Below, one piece after another: positions 11,358-20,197 of a DNA stretch of 64,000 nucleotides. The notes below the pieces were generated by a model. That model did no database searches and was not told the DNA's origin. It was given only the letters and a program-made list of their open reading frames with translations. Both the position numbers and the translations under genes were made by a program. The first letter of the stretch is position 1. The number at the start of each line of letters is the position of its first letter. Location: assembly GCA_029552245.1 (NCBI GenBank), contig JAKPDW010000063.1:1-64000 (forward strand), given 5' to 3'. Source of the DNA: Deltaproteobacteria bacterium (lineage in GTDB: Bacteria; Desulfobacterota; Desulfomonilia; UBA1062).

Positions 11358-11528
11358 GATACCCCATCATGCAGGGAACTTCCAGATCGAGACGTCACCT
11401 GGGGGGGGGGGCGAGGAGGGCCGTCCTGCAAGGACGGTAAGTCGGCCGAGGCTGGGAGAGAGAGGATCCAGCGAAGGTGGTCGAACGTAAACCAAGGTGG
11501 GGCACATCCAACCAACGCCGGAAAAGCG

Positions 11529-11603
11529 TGGAGCCAGCGAAGGGGGTCGAACCCTTGACCTGCTGATTACGAATCAGCTGCTCTACCACTGAGCTACGCT
11601 GGC
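11529..11603 (-). tRNA. tRNA-Thr (anticodon CGT), CCA encoded
   Basis: GCCAGCGTAGCTCAGTGGTAGAGCAGCTGATTCGTAATCAGCAGGTCAAGGGTTCGACCCCCTTCGCTGGCTCCA folds as a cloverleaf; anticodon loop TTCGTAA. Confidence 0.95.
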
Positions 11604-11704
11604 ACAGGTGATGTTTTTGGCACAGACACAAATTGCTTGTCAATGGTGTATGCAGGCCGCGAGAACGCACCGGATCTCATGCCGGCCCCACTGGCCGCCT
11701 CGCT

Positions 11705-12451
11705 TCACAGGATCTGGCGCATGAACTGCTGGGCCCGCTCGTGGGTCGGGCTCACGAAGAAGTGCTCGGGAGACCCCTCCTCCAGGATCTTCCCGAAGTC
11801 CATGAAGATGACGCGGTCGGCCACCTCGCGGGCGAACCCCATCTCGTGGGTCACCACGATCATGGTCATGCCCTCCTTCGCGAGGTTCACCATGACGTCG
11901 AGGACCTCGCCGATCATCTCCGGGTCGAGCGCCGAGGTGGGCTCGTCGAAGAGCATGAGCCTCGGCTGCATGGCCAGGGCCCTGGCGATGGCCACCCTCT
12001 GTTGCTGGCCGCCGGAGAGCTTGGTCGGGTATACGTGGGCCTTCTCGCGGATCCCCACCTTGTCGAGAAGGGCGTAGGCGATGTCCTCCGCCTCCTTGCG
12101 CGAGCGCTTCCTGACCACGATCTGGGCCAGCGTGAGGTTCTCGAGGACCGTCTTGTGGGGGAACACGTTGAACTGCTGGAAGACCATGCCGACCTCTTCG
12201 CGGACCTTGTTGATGTTCACCTGCGGGTCGTAGATGTCGAACCCGTCGACCACGATGGTGCCGGCGTTTATCTCCTCGAGCCTGTTGATGGACCTGAGGA
12301 GGGTGCTCTTTCCGGAGCCGGACGGCCCGATGATGACCACCCTCTCGCCTTCGTAGACGTCGAGGTCCACGTTGTCGAGGGCCTTCAGCGCGCCGTAGTA
12401 CTTCGTGACGCCGCGCATCTCCACCATGGTCTTCCTTGTGTCAGTCCGCAC
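11705..12451 (-). CDS. Polar amino-acid ABC transporter ATP-binding protein (GlnQ-like)
   Basis: Walker [36 protein letters not shown]. Confidence 0.93.
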   Translation of the reverse strand: MRTDTRKTMVEMRGVTKYYGALKALDNVDLDVYEGERVVIIGPSGSGKSTLLRSINRLEEINAGTIVVDGFDIYDPQVNINKVREEVGMVFQQFNVFPHKTVLENLTLAQIVVRKRSRKEAEDIAYALLDKVGIREKAHVYPTKLSGGQQQRVAIARALAMQPRLMLFDEPTSALDPEMIGEVLDVMVNLAKEGMTMIVVTHEMGFAREVADRVIFMDFGKILEEGSPEHFFVSPTHERAQQFMRQIL

Positions 12452-13256
12452 GAATCTTCTCCTCCATGATGCTGATGAGTTTCGAGAAGAACAGGGTGAT
12501 CATGAGGTAGACGAGCGCCACCATCGTGTAGGTCTCGAAGTAGGTGAAGCTCTGCGAGGCGAACTCGCGGCCCCGTCTCAGCAAGTCCGCCACGGCGAGG
12601 ATCGACACGAGCGACGAGTCCTTGAGCAGGGCCACGAACTCGTTTCCCACAGGCGGCAGGATCGTCTTGACCGCCTGCGGCAGGATGACGTGGTACATGG
12701 ACTGGGCGGGGGTCATTCCCAGGGACCTGGCTGCCTCGCTCTGGCCCTTCGGAATGGACTGGATGCCGGCCCTGAAGATCTCTCCCATGTAGGCGCCGTA
12801 ACAGATGGCCATGGCCGCAACCGCGCTCGTCAGGGGCGGCAGCTGGAAGAGCCGGCCGAGGCCGTAGTAGATGTAGAACAGCTGCACCAAGAGCGGGATA
12901 CCCCTGATCACCTCGACGTAGAGGGAGGCGAGGCCGTTTACGAGCCTGTTCGACGAAAGCCTGCCGAGGCCCGTGAACAGGCCTATGACCAGGGCGATGA
13001 CGATCGACAAGACCGTGACCTCGAAGGTCACGAGTATCCCGTCAGGGACGAACTTCATGATCTCGAGGTAAGGGTCCGGCTAGAAGATGCAGAGGGACAG
13101 CGTCAGCGCGATCGACCCGAAAAAGGCGACGCGCCACGCGGTGAAGAGGCCGACATCCTCCTTGGTGGGGATGGCGGCCCCGTCACCGACCTCGATCTGT
13201 ACCTTCGGCCGGGCCTCTTCCTCGACGGCCTTCTTCCTGGGCGCTATCTCAGCCAC
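12441..13256 (-). pseudogene. Amino-acid ABC transporter permease (GlnP-like), with in-frame TAG at 13080-13082
   Basis: Frame open from GTG 13256 (MAEIAPRKKAVEEEARPKVQ...FFGSIALTLSLCIF) then TAG then PDPYLEIMKFVPDGILVTFEVTVLS...; downstream ORF 12441..13058. Confidence 0.7.
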
Positions 13257-14005
13257 TTCTTCTCGAGCTGCTTGTCTATGCCCTTCTTCTGGACAGCCTT
13301 GATCCCCTTGTTGATGAGGTCGAGGAGCGCCTTGTTCCCCTTCTTCACCACGATGCCGTACTGCTCCTGCGTGAAGGGTTCACCGACGATCATGAACTTG
13401 GCCTTGTACTCGGCCCTCTGCAGGGCATAGTCCGCGGCGACAGGCGTGTCGCACACCACGCCGGCTATGCGGCCCGCAGCCATGTCCTCGAAGGCGAGCC
13501 CGATCTCGTCGTAGTTCTTGAGCTCCACGCCCTTGACCTTCTGGACCTCCATGGCCCCTGTCGTGCCGATCTGCGCACCCACGCTCTTGCCCTTCATGTC
13601 GGCCAACGTCTTGACGCCCTTGGTGGTCTTCGGGACCACGAGCACCTGGCCTGCGTTGATGTAGGGGAGCGAGAAGTCGTACTTCTTCTTGCGCTCGTCG
13701 GTGATGGTGACGGACGAGATGATCGCGTCGTAGTTGCCCGTCTCGAGCCCCCCGAAGATCCCGTCCCACGCGGTGTTCTTGAACTCCACCTGGAAGCCCG
13801 CCTCCTTGGCGACCGCATTCATGTAGTCGATGTCGAAGCCCACGATGTTCTTGTTCGCATCGAGCATCTCCATGGGAGGCCAGGTCGCGTCGGTTGCGAC
13901 CACGACCTTCTTCGGCTGGGCGGCCGAAACGTCCGCGGGCAGAACGGCACCCAAGACGAACGAGAAGACCATGCATACCATGCATACAAGAGCACTTCTC
14001 TTCAT
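13244..14005 (-). CDS. Amino-acid ABC transporter substrate-binding protein
   Basis: Signal peptide; VVATDATWPPMEMLDANKNIVGFDIDYMNAVAKEAG, SBP family 3 pattern. Confidence 0.92.
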   Translation of the reverse strand: MKRSALVCMVCMVFSFVLGAVLPADVSAAQPKKVVVATDATWPPMEMLDANKNIVGFDIDYMNAVAKEAGFQVEFKNTAWDGIFGGLETGNYDAIISSVTITDERKKKYDFSLPYINAGQVLVVPKTTKGVKTLADMKGKSVGAQIGTTGAMEVQKVKGVELKNYDEIGLAFEDMAAGRIAGVVCDTPVAADYALQRAEYKAKFMIVGEPFTQEQYGIVVKKGNKALLDLINKGIKAVQKKGIDKQLEKKWLR

Positions 14006-14253
14006 TGGATATCCCCCCTCTTTTATTTTGGAGTTCTTTCTCGTCGGACAAGCACGGGAAAGCGACTCGGAATGACTACCACAGATTCGGGCGCCAGTCC
14101 AGAATCATGAACCGCACCCCGATCCACGCGCCGGGGAGGCGATCAACTCTCAGGTGCATGCGGGGCAGCCGGATGCGGCGGTCGGCGATGTGGACACGGC
14201 GGTGGTCGAAGGCCCTCACGAACCTTTCCTCGAGGCAAATCAACGCATTTCGG

Positions 14254-14282
14254 TTGACATCCGCCAACCCTGGACATATCTA
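14254..14282 (+). promoter_or_regulatory. Sigma70-type promoter for TetR gene at 14325
   Basis: TTGACA (14254-14259), 17 bp, TATCTA (14277-14282). Confidence 0.6.
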
Positions 14283-14324
14283 ACAGGGCATGGGCATGTC
14301 TGCCTTGAACGATCGGGGTTGACC

Positions 14325-15005
14325 ATGGCGAGGACATCCGAAAAGAGACGTGAGGAGACGAGGGACCGCATCATCATGGCGGCCTGCGAGCTCTTCAGCA
14401 AGCACGGCTACCACAACACCCAGGTCATGGACATCGTCAAGGCGGTGGGCATGTCTGCAGGCACCTTCTACAACCACTTCAAGGACAAGCGCGACCTCTT
14501 CGAGCAGATCACGCTCGAGAGCCTCGAGGGCCTCAGGGTCACGGTCAGGAGCCTGAGGGAGCCGGTCGACATCTGGAGCCCTGAGTCACGGTTCAAGATC
14601 CTCCAGGACACGTTCAACGCCATCTTCGACTACGTGGACGCAAACCCCCAGCAGATCCTCATGCTCCTCAGGGTCAGCTTCGGCGTCGACGAGAAGCTGG
14701 ACGGGAGCGTCTGGGACTACTTCAAGGGGTTTGCGCAGGACGCCGGCGAGGACATCCAGAGGTGGATAGACGAGGGGGTCCTCGAGGGCGTCGACCCCAT
14801 GCTCTTCGGCACCGCGGTGAGCGGCATGGTGCTGCAGCTCATCCACAACTACCTGGTGGAGAAATCGTTCAGGCGCGAAGACATCGTGGCCAACCTCATC
14901 AAGATGATCCTGGCCATGTTCGAGGCCTACCTCACCGAGGACGGCCGCAAGGCCGTGGACATGAACCTCCTCAAGAGCCAGTACCCCGGGCCGGCCGCGA
15001 CCTGA
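14325..15005 (+). CDS. TetR/AcrR family regulator
   Basis: RDRIIMAACELFSKHGYHNTQVMDIVKAVGMSAGTFYNHFKDKRDLFEQIT. Confidence 0.9.
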   Translation: MARTSEKRREETRDRIIMAACELFSKHGYHNTQVMDIVKAVGMSAGTFYNHFKDKRDLFEQITLESLEGLRVTVRSLREPVDIWSPESRFKILQDTFNAIFDYVDANPQQILMLLRVSFGVDEKLDGSVWDYFKGFAQDAGEDIQRWIDEGVLEGVDPMLFGTAVSGMVLQLIHNYLVEKSFRREDIVANLIKMILAMFEAYLTEDGRKAVDMNLLKSQYPGPAAT

Positions 15006-15230
15006 CGGGACCCATCCCCCCTGAGAACCGAGGCAGTTTCACGTCTTGTTCCATAACGGTCACAATGTCCGAATACCGCCGCCGTCCTTCGAAAGAGAAC
15101 CGAGGCGTTCCCACAGGGGGACCACGATCCCCTGCCCCCGGCCCCGGGCTGAAGGAAAGCCGTGATGCCTCTCCTTCCCGAACGCGGGCTCCTGGCCATC
15201 GGCCGGAAGTCGCTTTCCCCGGCCGCCGTC

Positions 15231-15445
15231 CCTTTATCCCCACCGTGGGCCGCAGGGTGACCACCGCGCACCCCCTTGTCCTTCGGGCGCCCCTTCCTCC
15301 CAAACGTTGGCTGTAGTTCTCCGCAGCCGGCGTGAGAGGTTCCCGGAGATCCCCTTTCACCCCACCGTGGGCCGTAGTTCTCCCCAGCCGGCGTGAAAGG
15401 TTCCCGGAGAGCCCATTTCTCCCCACCGCAGACCGCAGGCCTGGA
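15231..15445. repeat. Intergenic array of about 25 bp repeats, 4 copies, exact 61 bp period
   Basis: CACCGTGGGCCGYAG-type cores at 15241, 15302, 15363, 15424, each preceded by CCTTTMTCCC-like sequence. Confidence 0.75.
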
Positions 15446-15498
15446 CCGACCACCCATGCAACCGCCAATCGCCGACGGACAGGCGTCTCGATCCCCTC

Positions 15499-15550
15499 TT
15501 GACATCGTGAGTAATGATAATTATCATTCAGCATAATGAGGTTTCATTAT
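15499..15550 (+). promoter_or_regulatory. Sigma70-type promoter overlapped by Fur-box-like palindrome, plus a second palindrome
   Basis: TTGACA 15499-15504, 17 bp, TATCAT 15522-15527; AATGATAATTATCATT 15513-15528; ATAATGA..TCATTAT 15533-15550. Confidence 0.65.
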
Positions 15551-15750
15551 TAAACCACCCGTGGATGGTGGGTGGAGTAGTGAGGCGAGAACTTGGCATG
15601 GACTTCGAGGGTGTACGGGGACACCGATGCTGATCGGCCGTGACGATCGTCTTCCCGCTCTTACCGTGAATGCCGATCCCTCGTCCCCGCGCGGGGGTCG
15701 CGCCCCCGAGGCGATGCCGGGCAAGGAAACCCCGCACCGAGGAGGAACGC

Positions 15751-16974
15751 ATGGCAAGAGACCTTGATCGTTTGTTCATGGTGGCCCGTTCGCAGACTGG
15801 GCAGGTCGGCGCTGAGGTGACGGACCTCCTCAGGCAGTGGGTGAACAGGGAGGTCGTGTCGGTCCGGATGGAGTACCGCAAGGAGTACGGGAAGCTCTTC
15901 GAGCAAAGATGGCGCTCGCTCGCGACGGACCTCTCGATCGCCAGGCTCACCATGAGCGAGTCCCGGGGAGGGTTCGGGTGGAACAAGGCAGGGGATGCAG
16001 CCGGCCTGGCACGTGCCGCATGGGAGATCGGCAGGGCCGACGTCTCCCTCGGGCTGCTGGCGGCCGGGACCTGGATCGTTCACCTCCTCGGCGGCGATAC
16101 GCCCTGCCTCGAGGCATCGCCAGTCTCGGGCGGTGCCGAAGGCGCACCGAAGGCGTCCTTCGTCCTGCCAGGGCCGGGCATGTCGGGAGAGTCGGATCCC
16201 CTCTTCTCGGGAAGGGCCGTCAGGGCGCGCGCGGTCAGGACGAAGACCGGCTACGAGCTGTCCGGACGCCTCCTGAGACCCCTGTGGGCCGGGGCGGTGG
16301 CAGACGTGCACGTCATCGTCTGCGCCCTTGACGACGAGCCCTGCATCGCCTTCGTGCGAGCCGGGGCCGAGGGCCTCGCGAGAGGCCCCGCCCTCTCGAC
16401 GACGGGCCTGAACGCGTGCACGAACGCGGATCTCACCCTCGAGCGCGTGCCGGTCGGCAGCGGTGATATCCTCGTAGGTGCAGACAAGGTCCGCATGCTC
16501 TTCTCCTGGATCCACCTCCTCGCCTCCGGGGTGTGCGCCGGCGCCGCCGCCGACTTCTTCGACCTGCTCGCCGACTGGGCGGACTCGCGAACCATCAAGG
16601 GCGGCGTGCCCCTCAAGGACAACCCGCTGTGCGCCTCGGTCCTGGCCGAGTCGGCCCAGGAGATCGCGCTGGCCCGCATCCTCGTGCACGATCTCGCCGA
16701 CGTGGTCGCGTCCGCGGGTGCACCGGAAGAAGGGTCAGCCGAGAGGGCCTTCGTGTACGCGTGCACCATCGGGAGACGCATCCTGGCCGGCCTCATACAC
16801 GCCCTGAACCGGGGCATGGAACTCATGGGCTCCGCCGGTTACGCAAAGGAGTGGTACGTCGAGAAGCATTGGCGGGACATAAAGAACGTCCAGTCGAGCC
16901 TCTCGGGTGTGGGTGCGGGGGTGCCCGAGGCCATGGACGCGGCCAGGTTCTTCTACGGCAGCTCGCCGAGGTGA
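15751..16974 (+). CDS. Acyl-CoA dehydrogenase family protein (divergent)
   Basis: C-terminal ACAD pattern GMELMGSAGYAKEWYVEKHWRDIKNVQ; related to following ACAD. Confidence 0.75.
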   Translation: MARDLDRLFMVARSQTGQVGAEVTDLLRQWVNREVVSVRMEYRKEYGKLFEQRWRSLATDLSIARLTMSESRGGFGWNKAGDAAGLARAAWEIGRADVSLGLLAAGTWIVHLLGGDTPCLEASPVSGGAEGAPKASFVLPGPGMSGESDPLFSGRAVRARAVRTKTGYELSGRLLRPLWAGAVADVHVIVCALDDEPCIAFVRAGAEGLARGPALSTTGLNACTNADLTLERVPVGSGDILVGADKVRMLFSWIHLLASGVCAGAAADFFDLLADWADSRTIKGGVPLKDNPLCASVLAESAQEIALARILVHDLADVVASAGAPEEGSAERAFVYACTIGRRILAGLIHALNRGMELMGSAGYAKEWYVEKHWRDIKNVQSSLSGVGAGVPEAMDAARFFYGSSPR

Positions 16975-16990
16975 GGAGGGAGGATCGAGG

Positions 16991-18265
16991 ATGAGACACA
17001 TAGACGAGTTTTCGCGGCCCGAGGAATACATCTCCCCGTTCGACGCCCATTTCCGGCGTCTCATACGATCGCACCTCGAGGAGTCGGTCATGCCCGTGAG
17101 GAGGCGCTTCGACGAGGACTGGAAGGAGCACCGCCTCATCGAACCCGCCTTCGACCGTCTCATGGCCGGCCTCGGCATCCAGAGGGCCCTGTTCCCCGTC
17201 GAGTACGGCGGGTGGGGCCTCGCGCGCTCCGACTACGTGTTCAGGATGGGGTACATGCTCTGCGAGGAACTCGGCAGGGCCGACACCGGCATGGCGGTGG
17301 CGGTGGCGGTGACCTTCTGGCCGCTCTTGACCATCCTGGTGGAACCGTACGTGAACGAGCGCCTGATCGCCGAGTTCGCGCCCATGTTCTGCAACGCCGA
17401 CCACGCCGTGTTCGCGGCGAACGCCATGACCGAGCCCCAGGGCGGCTCGGACATAGAGAACCTGGGTCTGCTCGGCGGGAGGACCATCCGCACCACGGCG
17501 AGGCTCGAGGGCGACCGGTGGGTGATCAACGGCCACAAGCTCTGGCCCACGAACTCGGGCGGCGTGGCCAAGCTCTTCGGCGTCCCCTGCACCACGAAAC
17601 CCGGGTCCTCGGACCCCGCAGACTTCGCCTTCATCTTCGTGCCCGCTGACACGCCGGGCGTCACCCAGGGCGGGCCGTACGAGAAGGCGGGCATGGCGGC
17701 CGACAAGAACGGGGACATCTGGTTCGAGGACGTGCGCGTCCCGTCCTGGTACCGGGCCCACGGCCCCGGCAGGGACGCCGAGGCGTTCTACCAGCTCATC
17801 CCCTTCGGGCAGGTCATGAGCTGCGCCTTCCTCACGGGCGCCATGATGAACCTCTACGAGAGGCTCGTCGAGTTCGTGAACACGCACACCTTCGCGGGCA
17901 GGCCCCTCAAGGAACACGACGCGGTCGCCGCCGTGATCGGCCGCATAGCCGGCGACATCGACATTTGCCGAATCCTCGGCCACGAGGCCGCCATGATCGG
18001 GGACAGGCGGAACAAGCCCTACGGCAGGCCGCTCGCCAGCGAGCAGGTGGTCGGCCGGGTGCGCAACATCAAGGACTTCATATCGGACACCGCGATCAGG
18101 TGTTTCGAGACCGCCATGGACGTGCTGGGCGCCTATGGCGCTGACAGGCAGTGGGACATCGAGAAGCACTGGAGGGACATCAAGATCGTCCAGCTGTGGA
18201 TGGGAGGCAAGCAGCTCTGCCAGATGGAGGCGGCGAGGTACTTCTTCGACTGCGAGACCTTGTGA
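16991..18265 (+). CDS. Acyl-CoA dehydrogenase
   Basis: AMTEPQGGSDIENL, KLWPTNSG, DVLGAYGADRQWDIEKHWRDIKIVQL. Confidence 0.9.
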   Translation: MRHIDEFSRPEEYISPFDAHFRRLIRSHLEESVMPVRRRFDEDWKEHRLIEPAFDRLMAGLGIQRALFPVEYGGWGLARSDYVFRMGYMLCEELGRADTGMAVAVAVTFWPLLTILVEPYVNERLIAEFAPMFCNADHAVFAANAMTEPQGGSDIENLGLLGGRTIRTTARLEGDRWVINGHKLWPTNSGGVAKLFGVPCTTKPGSSDPADFAFIFVPADTPGVTQGGPYEKAGMAADKNGDIWFEDVRVPSWYRAHGPGRDAEAFYQLIPFGQVMSCAFLTGAMMNLYERLVEFVNTHTFAGRPLKEHDAVAAVIGRIAGDIDICRILGHEAAMIGDRRNKPYGRPLASEQVVGRVRNIKDFISDTAIRCFETAMDVLGAYGADRQWDIEKHWRDIKIVQLWMGGKQLCQMEAARYFFDCETL

Positions 18266-18274
18266 GGTGTAGCC

Positions 18275-18727
18275 ATGGACGATACCGCGATCACCGGTTT
18301 CATCGAGACGCAGGCGGGCCTGCTCCACGATTTCATGTCGAGCCCACCGGCCAAGGACATGCTGAGGCTTGCGCTCAAGGACATCGACCCGGAATCGGGA
18401 AGACGCCTCGTACGCACGCTCATGACCACCGACCCCGAGGTCCCGCTCGCCGTCGCGGGCTCTTTGCCCAGGGCCGCGAACCTCATCATCAAGGCCCTCC
18501 TCGAGCTCGCGACCCTCGTGAGGCGCTCCTACCCCGCCCCGCTTCTTACGGGTTTCGTGGGGTCGCTCCTCGAGGAGGTGGACAGGAAAGACCTTGCCCT
18601 GCTGAGGTCGGAGATCGCCTTCTTCGTGCGCGAGATCGGCCCCGTGGTCAAGGCGTGGCTCGAATCCTTGGACACCTTAAGCGGAGACGACCCCGCCGAA
18701 GGCTCCGAGAAAGGGGGCAGGCCATGA
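18275..18727 (+). CDS. Helical protein of unknown function (family member 1)
   Basis: Resembles following ORF (PPAKDMLRLALKDIDPES... / LFKDVLRTALNSADPAR...); start/stop coupled. Confidence 0.65.
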   Translation: MDDTAITGFIETQAGLLHDFMSSPPAKDMLRLALKDIDPESGRRLVRTLMTTDPEVPLAVAGSLPRAANLIIKALLELATLVRRSYPAPLLTGFVGSLLEEVDRKDLALLRSEIAFFVREIGPVVKAWLESLDTLSGDDPAEGSEKGGRP

Positions 18728-19401
18728 CGCGACCCCGCCTCGACAGACGACCGAAAGGCGCCCTGGAGGCCCTCCTTTCCTCCACCCTCTTCAAGGACGT
18801 CCTCAGGACCGCCCTGAACTCGGCGGACCCCGCACGGGGCGCCGAGGCCGTGAACACGATGCTCGGGAGAGACCCGGAGGCGGCCTTCGCCCTCGTCTCA
18901 AGCATCCCCGCGGCCGTGAACACCCTCGTGAGCGCCCTCACGGAGCTCGCTCTCAGGCTCGGGAACTACCCGCCCGCCCTCGCAGGCTCGATGGCCTCGG
19001 CCATCGCCCGGGACGTCAACAAGGATGTCGTGCGGGCCTGCGCGGCAGCCTGGAAGGGGCTCGCAAGGGGTGTCTTGGCCTCCCGTCCCGACCTTGCCGC
19101 ACACCTCCTGGTGACCGTGGGCGTCCGGGTCAAGGCGGGGGCCCTCAATGCGCTGGCGAGGTTCATAAACGACGTGCACAGGCATGATCCCGGCGTCTTG
19201 AGCGCGTTCTTCGCCGAGGTCCTGCGGAGGGTCGACGGCGACCAGGCGAGGAAGGCATGCCTGGCGCTTGCGAACGCCTTCCTGGACCAGCGCTGGGGCA
19301 TCCCCTCCTTCGCGGCGGAGCTGCTCGCCACCAGGGCAAGGAGGTCGATCGAGCGGCTCCTCGGGAAAGCGTCCGGAAAGGCCATGGGCCATGAGGGATG
19401 A
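18724..19401 (+). CDS. Helical protein of unknown function (family member 2)
   Basis: ATGA overlap with upstream gene; similarity to 18275..18727. Confidence 0.65.
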   Translation: MTRPRLDRRPKGALEALLSSTLFKDVLRTALNSADPARGAEAVNTMLGRDPEAAFALVSSIPAAVNTLVSALTELALRLGNYPPALAGSMASAIARDVNKDVVRACAAAWKGLARGVLASRPDLAAHLLVTVGVRVKAGALNALARFINDVHRHDPGVLSAFFAEVLRRVDGDQARKACLALANAFLDQRWGIPSFAAELLATRARRSIERLLGKASGKAMGHEG

Positions 19402-20197
19402 GGCTGCGCCCATGAACATGAAGAGATCGAGGCACACCACCAGGGAAAGGCGGAAGGACAAACGCCATGACGGCAAGGCCGCCTTCGCCCCGGTCGCCGC
19501 CCTGTCGCCCGGGGACCTGATGGAAAGAAAGCGGCAGCTCGTCAAGGACACGATCATAAAGGTGGCGGAAGAGCTCTTCGCCTCCCAGGGCTACCACAAC
19601 ACCCAGATCATCGACATCGTGAAGGCCGTCGGCATGTCGGCAGGCACCTTCTACAACTACTTCAGGGACAAGCGCGACCTGTTCGAGCAGATCACCAAGC
19701 GGAACTTCGAGACGTTCAGGGCCATGATCAAGAAGCTCAGGGAGCCCATCGACATATGGGACCGCTCCGACAGGATCGCGAAGCTCTTCGAGACCTACAC
19801 CGCGTATTTCGACTACATCGACACGCACCGCCAGCAGTTCCTCATCCTCCTGCGCGGGGGGTTCGGCGTCGACGAGGAGTTCGACGGGAACGTCTGGCGG
19901 CACTACAGCGACATAGCGAAGGACCTGGCCGAGGATATCCAGTCGTGGATCGACATGGGCATCATCGCCGGCCTGAACCCGTACACGCTGGCCTATGCCG
20001 TGGTCGGGATGGCCATGCACCTGGGCCACAGCTACCTCATGGAACAGAGGTTCTCGAGGGAAGAGGCGATATCGACCCTGACCTCGCTCAGCAACAACAT
20101 GTTCGAGTCCTACCTCACCGAGGCGGGGAGGATGGCGCTCGAGAGACCGGGAACCAGAGACACGGGAGGTGCAGATGGGGACGCAGAACGGTCATGA
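19391..20197 (+). CDS. TetR/AcrR family regulator, paralog of 14325..15005
   Basis: SQGYHNTQIIDIVKAVGMSAGTFYNYFRDKRDLFEQIT; alternative start 19412. Confidence 0.88.
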   Translation: MRDEAAPMNMKRSRHTTRERRKDKRHDGKAAFAPVAALSPGDLMERKRQLVKDTIIKVAEELFASQGYHNTQIIDIVKAVGMSAGTFYNYFRDKRDLFEQITKRNFETFRAMIKKLREPIDIWDRSDRIAKLFETYTAYFDYIDTHRQQFLILLRGGFGVDEEFDGNVWRHYSDIAKDLAEDIQSWIDMGIIAGLNPYTLAYAVVGMAMHLGHSYLMEQRFSREEAISTLTSLSNNMFESYLTEAGRMALERPGTRDTGGADGDAERS

